Source: Trichomonas vaginalis G3 (Eukaryota; Parabasalia; Trichomonadida; Trichomonadidae). Taken from it: DNA of 64,000 bases. Below are positions 58,228 to 64,000 of this stretch, piece by piece (the stretch's first letter is position 1; the number at the start of each line of letters is the position of its first letter). The notes under the pieces are model-generated. The model made no database searches. It saw only the letters and a program-made list of their open reading frames with translations, and was not told where the DNA came from. Position numbers and translations under genes: made by a program. The stretch is from positions 868,001 to 932,000 of the forward strand of contig NC_067203.1 in NCBI RefSeq assembly GCF_026262505.1, read 5' to 3'.

Positions 58228-59168
58228 ATGATTTCAACAATCGGCACAACAACAGTTCAAACAACTACAGCACCAAACTCGTTAGTCATGAATCCAACAT
58301 CTATGTTGGTAGAGATGAAAAACTTCATTCCTTCTTCATATACTTTCGAAACAAAAATCCAGAAGATAAAGCAGGAATTGTTAACAAGTAATTTAGACTG
58401 TACCGCACAGGATGAAACAAATGAACAGTATCTTTATGAAATGCAGGACATTATTGACCATTTACCCAAATTGCCTGAAATTCAGCAGCAAAAACTCACT
58501 ATTCCCGAATTTGACGAAATTGAAGTGAAACCAACTGACTCAGTAGAAATAAAGAAGTTCATACGAAAGGTAAATTATGAATTCCTTGGTTTTCATTGCA
58601 ACCATAAGGTTATGGACAAAGATTGCGACATGTTATATAAGAACATCTCTGACCTTTACAAATCTGAAGAATTTAAGACCTACGACAACTTTGTTTCATT
58701 AGTTGCAAAATGTGTATGGGAAATAAGAGATAAAGATAGTAGGGGTAAGGTATGGAATGAACAGATAAGACCCGCTATGTTTGAGATGAAGAGAGCAATT
58801 GACGCCTTGGTTGTTTTAGCAGGTAAGGTTTCAGAATATAACGCAAAAATGAATCCGCAATGTTCTAAATGTAAAGCAGCAATGAGGAGATATAACTACT
58901 CCGTCAAAGAGATAGAACGTATGCGAAACGACTATGCAGACTTAAAGAAAGAAGCAGAAAAACCAGCAGAAAATAAAATGGATATGTTAGAATTCTGAAC
59001 AAAAACTATCCAACAGCAGAAGATTTCCTATTATCTGACGTCAAGAAGAAGTATAAAGAAACTTTCGGTATCGTTAAAACATTCGATATCCTCAGCGAAG
59101 AAATAGAAGCTACAAAACTGTTTAGGATTTCAAATATACATCGTACAATTCATGTAAAACGCTTATAA
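58228..59168 (+). pseudogene. Iteron-flanked cassette gene, copy 2, broken
   Basis: Starts MISTIGTTTVQTTTAPNSLV after TTTTGTATAAAAGAC. Closely similar to 28008-28963 along its length, including the CSKCKAA motif and coiled coil. About two breaks. It is the better preserved of the two copies. The upstream TTTTATTTTATTTATTTTTT leader is shared with the KilA-N genes at 26355 and 27271. Confidence 0.6.
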
Positions 59169-59174
59169 AATAAC

Positions 59175-59222
59175 AGGTGAGAAAAGAGGTGAAAAAAACA
59201 GGTGAAATCTCACTCTTCACCT
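59175..59222. promoter_or_regulatory. Iteron, right side of cassette copy 2
   Basis: Inverted orientation relative to 57976 (AACAGGTGAGAAAAGAGGTG, then CAGGTGAAATCTCAC). A further copy lies at 59327-59372. Confidence 0.6.
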
Positions 59223-59326
59223 AAACATTATTTTTTGCTGAATTCAGCAACAAAATTCTGAGTAAAATAATTTTTTAGGGCATGTGTCAAACCGTTGAGT
59301 TTTCACAAAATTTAAAAAATAACTGG

Positions 59327-59372
59327 GGTGAAAAATTAGGTGAAAAAGAGGTGAAATCTCACCTCTTCACCT
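59327..59372. promoter_or_regulatory. Iteron, second copy on right side of cassette 2
   Basis: GGTGAAATCTCACC core with GGTGAAAAA direct units on its left. A spacer that shares TGAATTCAGCAACAAAA follows this and the previous copy. Confidence 0.6.
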
Positions 59373-59453
59373 AAAATATATTTTTATTGAATTCAGCAAC
59401 AAAACAGTGAAATTTCTCTAGACTGACTTCTTTCGGGGTCGCCAAAACTCTTT

Positions 59454-59490
59454 ATTTTTCAAGCTTGACTTTTTACAATTTGAACTTTGT
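59454..59490. repeat. 37-bp duplication flanking the gene cassette, right copy
   Basis: Pairs with 57911-57947; lies over the 3' end of the ATPase gene. Confidence 0.8.
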
Positions 59491-60328
59491 TTGCGTAGAT
59501 ATGAATTCTGAAAGAAGTATGAGGGTCTTGTATGACTTTATACTTCTCCCATAGTTCATGTCTGTCAAACTTACCTGCCATGGACTCTTTCATAAGTTCC
59601 ATGAAATCGTCTTCGGACAATCCAGGGAAAAGTATTATGTCAGTCAGTATTCTCTTTACATCCTTACTTAAACTCTTTGCTGTCTGTACACATATTACGA
59701 CTGAGATGTTAAAGTGTCTGAGCTTCTTAAGAATTCGACACATGTCTTGTTCTCTATTCTTTAACAAAGGATGAGAAGCAAAGTCATCTAAAATAAGAAG
59801 ACATCTATGAGGGTAGTCTTCCAATCGTAAGATTGCAATTTCTTCGAAATGTATTCTATCTCTTTCTGTTTGTTTCTGAAGTGTTTCTTCTCTAATATTC
59901 TCTGCATTTCCTCATTTGGGTCTTTAAACTTAGAATTTATATACTCATTTATAGCATTATACTTCAAAACTCTTCTTTGGTACTTCTTTATCCAATCTAA
60001 CAACTCAGTATCCTTTATACATACTAACTTAGACTTCTTTATAATATCTTTGAACGAATTGACGGTTTGGTCAAATTGACCAGAAGTACTACAAATGAAC
60101 TAACTCATAGAATGGGTTCTTCTCATCTAGTTCTTGTTGTTGTGCAGCCATTTTAAGATAAGTGAAAGTCTTACCGACCCAGGTGGTGCAATTAGACCTG
60201 TTATACCATTCTGAGCAAATAAGAACTTGTCATGTATAGGCTTTATCTGAGCATTTTCTAACTTCCTCTTGTTCTTTTAAAACATTCTCAAATTTCTTGT
60301 CAATGTCAGCAAACTTTTTTTCTAACAT
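59459..60328 (-). pseudogene. DNA-packaging ATPase of element C, broken
   Basis: Starts MLEKKFADIDKKFENV. Walker B CLLILDDFASHP with a downstream VVICVQTAKSL and DIILFPGLSEDDF match the ATPase at 37711-38598 (LVCDDFAG, AILMQTWRF, DFVIFQGFSRYD). Several breaks (four or five). It would have packaged element DNA. The cassette insertion duplicated its last 32 bp. Confidence 0.75.
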
Positions 60329-60364
60329 ATTTTTAGAAAAATTAAAATTTTTATCTTTTAGAAA

Positions 60365-60808
60365 ATGTCTAGCGATTTCGCTATCTATATTCGAGACAAA
60401 CTTTTCGACTCAAAACATCTGTCGACCATAAAATCTTACATAGTGTAAACAAGAAAGGTGAATTTGTTCTAAAGTTCTGTTTCTGGGAATATGACAAGAA
60501 CCATAAAACATTAGCAGAGAAGTCTTAAGTTTGTCAATGACAGACTTGTTGACAGAGATGACGCCGATTGGAAAGATGAAGTCCAACAAAAGTTCTTAGA
60601 ATGCAAAGAAGACACATGCGCTGTTCTTGAAATGAAATAGAAAACAGAATAGAAGAGCTATTAAAGGACAAAGAACTTTTACAAAAATATGGTTCTGAGA
60701 AGTTTGACATAACTCCACCAGAGAAGAAGAAGAAGAGAAAAGAAAGAAAAGAAAGTAGAAGAAGAGAAGAAAGAACCTGAACCAGAGAAAAAGAAATTTG
60801 ACATGTAA
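60365..60808 (+). pseudogene. Small charged gene, broken
   Basis: Starts MSSDFAIYIRDKLFDS and ends in a Glu/Lys/Pro-rich tail (EEKKEPEPEKKKFDM). Divergent from the ATPase over 36 bp. About five breaks. No family recognised. Confidence 0.45.
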
Positions 60809-60824
60809 AAATAAAATTTTATTT

Positions 60825-61243
60825 TTAGAACATTTCTGGGTCAATGTCAATGTTCTCTTCCTCTTTAGGAGCAAACACTGGCTTAGACTCTAAAATCTTT
60901 TTACCCAATTTACCTTGAACTTCAACTATCTTAGACTCATAATATTCATAGTCGTCTGCTTCTTTGGTTCATAAGGTATAACAAGTTTGTATGCTTTGCC
61001 TTCTTTAAGGTTTGAGAACCTTCTGTCAAAATTTTCTTTGACTGCTAACAAACCTTCTATGTCTAAGTCTTCAAATTTCGCACCATTTTTAGTCACAATA
61101 GCAAACTTAACTGGTTCGATGTTCCAAACTTTGTCAAATGTAGACTTTTCAAAATGGTAGAAGTAAACATTCAAATAAGCGAATGGGTCTAGTTCTTCTT
61201 TAAGTCCTGACATATATTTGTTGACTGAAATATATTTCGTCAT
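60825..61243 (-). pseudogene. Possible ssDNA-binding-like protein gene, broken
   Basis: Starts MTKYISVNKYMSGLKEELDP after TTTTTTATCCGATAG. A beta-rich body (VKFAIVTKNGAKF, AYKLVIPYEP) and an acidic tail (EEENIDIDPEMF) recall small OB-fold single-strand binders. It is next to the helicase on the same strand, which supports a replication role. One or two breaks. Low confidence in function. Confidence 0.4.
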
Positions 61244-61278
61244 CTTTTCTATCGGATAAAAAAATATTTTTTTAAAAT

Positions 61279-62514
61279 TTACTCAGAAAAATTTTTCTTT
61301 GTATATACGCCGTTCTGAACATCTAAAAGATTTTTGACATTTGCCAAGAATGTTCGTTTAGACGCTGCCATATAACCATACTCTTGACAATACTGTTTAT
61401 ACGAATCGTACAATGACCTTTCATCTAAACACTCAAAGTTAGTCTCATCTATAAACAGTTCATATACACTCTTGTTTGCTTCTAACAACGTTTGTCTCTC
61501 TTCGGTATGTGGAATTTGTCTTGGATTGAACTTTGAAATATCTAATGTCATAAAATATGAGAACAAGTGGTTGTAAAAGTCAGATGTCAAAGTTTCTGCT
61601 AAGTCGTCAAAATATTCTGTATCTTGCATATGAGAATCTGACGTTCTGACAACTACATATCTTCTGTCAGAACTTTCTAACTTCATCGGAACAGCATTGT
61701 TTGAAACCATAATGAAGTTTGCAACATTTTCACAAACTCTTTGGTCTTTATACTTTCTTTCAACAACTCCAACTTTGTCTGTTATAAGACTCTTCAAAGC
61801 ATCTGAGTTTAAAACTTTTGTTGTATCTATACTTTGAAGTTCATTGCAAACTATAAGTTTCATATTCTCTATTGAGGAGTTAAACTTGCCACAGATGTTT
61901 TCTAAGTTTGTCATATTCGGGTTCGAATAACCTTCTAACAGTTTGCACAAAATATCTGTAAAGAAAGTGTTCTTACCAGTTCCTTGTTTTCCAATTATAA
62001 TGAGAGCAGTTTCATTTTTAGCACTTGGATGTTGTAAGATGTTTGCAAACCAACATAAGATATACTCATAAACCTTTTCGTTTCCATTGCATATAATTTC
62101 TTTGACATGGTCTAACCAAGCTTCTATAATATTTTCTTTCCATTCTACTTGTTCATATTTATATCCAGTGAAGATAGAATAGAAGTTTGGAGAAGGTGTA
62201 TAGAACTTTATACCTCGAACTGAAAAATCTTCTAACTTTGACAATAAGATATCCCAAGCATCTAACATCTTCATACCAACTTGTACGACTTTTATTTTCT
62301 TAAGTTTCTGTCTACATTCTTGTTCTGAAACTATTGTTGCTCTTGGTTTGTTAAAGACAACATCCCATTCTTTCATGACATAACATTCTGGGGCAGAGTC
62401 AACATAAATGACTAAACGTTTCAAATTCTCGACTGCTTTGTTATAGTCTCTAAATGGACACATATTTCTGAATGCTTGGAAGTCATAAAAATCTGAAACA
62501 TCTATTCTGTACAT
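61279..62514 (-). CDS. Superfamily 3 helicase (D5-like), 411 aa
   Basis: Walker A IIGKQGTGKNTF (residues 175-182), Walker B KLIVCNELQ (219-227), motif C NFIMVSNNAVP (266-276) and the arginine finger region SSDRRYVVV (281-289). A C-terminal helical domain ends ASKRTFLANVKNLLDVQNGV, like the winged-helix end of D5-type helicases. The N-terminal 170 residues show no clear primase motif. It unwinds DNA ahead of the polymerase. Looks whole. Finding it in the same element as a protein-primed polymerase is typical of Polinton-like viruses rather than of classical Mavericks. Confidence 0.88.
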   Translation of the reverse strand: MYRIDVSDFYDFQAFRNMCPFRDYNKAVENLKRLVIYVDSAPECYVMKEWDVVFNKPRATIVSEQECRQKLKKIKVVQVGMKMLDAWDILLSKLEDFSVRGIKFYTPSPNFYSIFTGYKYEQVEWKENIIEAWLDHVKEIICNGNEKVYEYILCWFANILQHPSAKNETALIIIGKQGTGKNTFFTDILCKLLEGYSNPNMTNLENICGKFNSSIENMKLIVCNELQSIDTTKVLNSDALKSLITDKVGVVERKYKDQRVCENVANFIMVSNNAVPMKLESSDRRYVVVRTSDSHMQDTEYFDDLAETLTSDFYNHLFSYFMTLDISKFNPRQIPHTEERQTLLEANKSVYELFIDETNFECLDERSLYDSYKQYCQEYGYMAASKRTFLANVKNLLDVQNGVYTKKNFSE

Positions 62515-62545
62515 TTTTATAAAAATAAAAAAAAATATTTTTTTT

Positions 62546-63343
62546 TTATTCTTGACTTTGTTGTTCCATTTGTTGCATTTGTTGTTCTTGAGCTATTTGT
62601 TGTTGAAGTTGTTCTTGTAATACAATACTTTCACCAGTTGCATCTTCCAATTCGAAACTTTCTGCCGTCATTGACAAATACATAGGACATAAAAGTTTTA
62701 CAGGAACAAAGTTTGCGTCAACTAATGTCAACGTTATACTTGCCAAAGTGTTTGAGTTCACTAAGGTTGAAAATTCTGCATTCGAATGAACAATAGGCAA
62801 ACCAGCAGAGAAAGTATTGTTTATACGCATAAGTATCTTTTGGTCATAGTAGTTTCTGTCGACATTCGAATAACACTTTGAACCTAAGTTTGAAACAATA
62901 TATAAGATTGGTGTGCTTAATGTCAATGGAATAGACATTCCTTGTATGACACCTTTTCCTGTTATAGGAAACTGTTGGTAGTAAAAACCAGATATAAGTT
63001 TTGTATTATAGCTCATATCGTTTATACTAAACTCAGTCGGACATCCAAACATAATGAAACCTGCTCTAGTTGCAGCACATGTTACATCCGTCCTTAAAGT
63101 ATTAAATAAGTCAACAAAACCTGTTGGTGGTATATCTGAGTAAGTATCTTCAAAGGAGTATTTTTTACCATTCACAACAATAAAGTCTTCTGGTGTCAAA
63201 AGAGCAAAACAGGCTTTAGTCGTCATTGTGTTTAAGGTTAGTTTACAATATCGTCCTTGAGGACTTTGTAAGTTTGTTGTTATAGAATTATATGACTCAG
63301 GGTTTTTAGTCGTAATAGTATAAACCATTATGTCTTCTGCCAT
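62546..63343 (-). CDS. Penton/minor capsid-like protein, group 1 (265 aa)
   Basis: MAEDIMVYTITTKNPESYNS; beta-rich, with a terminal ASITLTLVDANFVPVKLLCP like the group 1 protein at 33551 (MQFRLVDFQGEPVEL). The last 40 residues are a Gln/Glu-rich extension. It has one 4-bp gap to the next gene on the same strand, so co-expression is likely. Looks whole. Vertex protein is the best inference. Confidence 0.55.
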   Translation of the reverse strand: MAEDIMVYTITTKNPESYNSITTNLQSPQGRYCKLTLNTMTTKACFALLTPEDFIVVNGKKYSFEDTYSDIPPTGFVDLFNTLRTDVTCAATRAGFIMFGCPTEFSINDMSYNTKLISGFYYQQFPITGKGVIQGMSIPLTLSTPILYIVSNLGSKCYSNVDRNYYDQKILMRINNTFSAGLPIVHSNAEFSTLVNSNTLASITLTLVDANFVPVKLLCPMYLSMTAESFELEDATGESIVLQEQLQQQIAQEQQMQQMEQQSQE

Positions 63344-63347
63344 TTAC

Positions 63348-63929
63348 TTAGCAAATAAATTTTAATGAAATGTTGTGGTCGTCAAATATTTTTATAACGT
63401 CTGGGAAACTATATTTTAAGTTCAACGTTTCACCTCCTTTCATAACGTATATCTTGTCAATGACATTATATGAAACACCACAGCAAGCAATGTCGGGTTC
63501 TATTTCTTTGATGTTTATATCGTCTGCCTCTGTCAAAAGTTTCAATAGTTCTTTCAAAACTTCATGAGGTGCGATGACATATGAGTTCACTTTTACAGGG
63601 TTGTGCTCAACCAAGTTTAACATTATACCCAAAGCTTGACAAATCTTCTCCTGAGTTTTAAGTTTGTCTTTAAGTTGTTGGTAGTCGTTTCGAATATCTG
63701 CAACAGAACTTAAGTCTCTGCTAACTTCAGGATATGTTGGTTGTTCTTTTACAGGAACTATTGTTATACCATCTTCGTCTTCGTATGGTTTCCCCACTTC
63801 AACATCTCTTTCTTTGACATTGACAACAACACTTTGACTGTTTGTTTGAGTTGGTGAATTTAACTTCACATCTGCCACCGCCATTAAACCTTTTGAAACA
63901 CTTACGCTTCTATTTTTCGGAAATGACAT
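63348..63929 (-). CDS. Conserved Maverick protein with ACCG motif (193 aa)
   Basis: C-terminal PDIACCGVSYNVIDKIYVMK...LNLKYSFPDV matches PEIECCGQTPLFMKIGNIRI in the protein at 36673. N-terminal half is variable and low-complexity (NSPTQTNSQSVVVNVKERDV). Start after TTTTTATTCTAAGTAAAATG, divergent from the gene at 63948. Looks whole. The two-Cys motif may bind metal. Function is unknown. Confidence 0.6.
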   Translation of the reverse strand: MSFPKNRSVSVSKGLMAVADVKLNSPTQTNSQSVVVNVKERDVEVGKPYEDEDGITIVPVKEQPTYPEVSRDLSSVADIRNDYQQLKDKLKTQEKICQALGIMLNLVEHNPVKVNSYVIAPHEVLKELLKLLTEADDINIKEIEPDIACCGVSYNVIDKIYVMKGGETLNLKYSFPDVIKIFDDHNISLKFIC

Positions 63930-63947
63930 TTTACTTAGAATAAAAAG

Positions 63948-64000
63948 ATGGACGTATTTGAGTATCTCTTCGAATTGAAGCAGAACAAAGTTTACACACA
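63948..64000 (+). CDS. Start of an element gene, runs off the window
   Basis: MDVFEYLFELKQNKVYTH, 17 complete codons to the edge. The spacer of 18 bp to 63929 carries TTAGAATAAAAAG, the mirrored element start motif. Position equals that of 37313-37714 in element A. Confidence 0.5.
   Translation, partial: MDVFEYLFELKQNKVYT

Larger units (their letters stand above)
57948..59453. mobile_element. Inserted iteron-flanked gene cassette, copy 2 (1.5 kb)
   Basis: Contains two tandem iterons at its left (57976-58022 and 58104-58150), the cassette gene and two inverted iterons at its right (59175-59222, 59327-59372), all bounded by the 37-bp duplication. The same gene with flanking iterons lies at 27954-29128 in element A, in opposite orientation. 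The pair shows that the unit moves, or has moved, as a cassette between Mavericks. Confidence 0.65.
45354..64000. mobile_element. Maverick/Polinton element C, left end and body (continues past window)
   Basis: Begins with an A-run (45354-45380) and GGTAGTGGGGCTTCC, the inverse of the end of element B. Contents in order: adenine methyltransferase, small membrane and amphipathic proteins, penton-like, fibre, integrase, polymerase, [GC-rich block], [gene cassette], ATPase, helicase, penton-like group 1, conserved ECCG protein. No right terminus is visible, and treating 45354-64000 as one element is an inference: the block at 54169-57910 could be a separate insertion or a junction between two elements. 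Several genes are broken, roughly ten or more breaks in the visible part. Confidence 0.75.

Overview
The window looks like the genome of a trichomonad (Parabasalia), Trichomonas vaginalis or a close relative. This is inferred from very AT-rich, intronless DNA, host-type initiator motifs of the form TCA(C/T)TTTT just before start codons, Mutator-like (MULE) transposases, a Pmp-like beta-helix gene fragment and, above all, several large Maverick/Polinton elements. Species-level assignment is a guess. Maverick copies are treated here as fossils: parts are named, and broken genes are given as single spans. LAYOUT. (1) 1-4540: right end of a Maverick (element B) with part of a major capsid protein, a small basic protein and a 1007-residue coiled-coil/Gln-rich protein. 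(2) 4541-16374: host DNA with two unrecognised host genes, a MULE transposase that looks whole (6039-8291), a 1.27-kb non-coding inverted-repeat element (8353-9621), a decayed SWIM-type MULE transposase (13728-15595) and a tiny HP1-like chromodomain gene (15820-16176). (3) 16375-40991: a complete-ended 24.6-kb Maverick (element A) with ~0.7-kb terminal inverted repeats, AG...CT ends and a 5-bp target duplication TCTCA. It sits inside a host reading frame. It carries a TIR gene, capsid, penton-like, polymerase, integrase, ATPase, fibre, HNH and KilA-N genes. Its ends are nearly identical, but about a dozen interior breaks are present. It has itself been invaded by a 2.0-kb satellite-rich insert (34649-36649) flanked by an 81-bp duplication. 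(4) 40992-45353: host DNA with a coiled-coil gene and a frameshifted beta-helix gene. (5) 45354-64000 and beyond: left part of a second-family Maverick (element C), whose end matches that of element B. It carries an adenine DNA methyltransferase, small membrane-active-looking proteins, capsid-like proteins, a fibre, an integrase, a polymerase, an SF3 helicase and a packaging ATPase. Inside it lie a compact, GC-richer block with host-style promoters (54169-57910) and a 1.5-kb mobile gene cassette (57948-59453). HOW IT FITS TOGETHER. Polymerase, helicase and possible ssDNA-binding genes would replicate the element DNA. The integrase and TIRs explain insertion. The capsid-like, ATPase, fibre and amphipathic small proteins form a virion-type module. 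Methylase, HNH, KilA-N and T5orf172 genes are accessory. Element genes share a start-proximal motif TTTTTA-N(6-12)-AAATG, often packed into a 15-25 bp bidirectional spacer; the block at 54-58 kb instead uses the host-type initiator. A palindromic iteron centred on GGTGAGATCTCACC sits in the TIRs and flanks a gene cassette that occurs in both elements.
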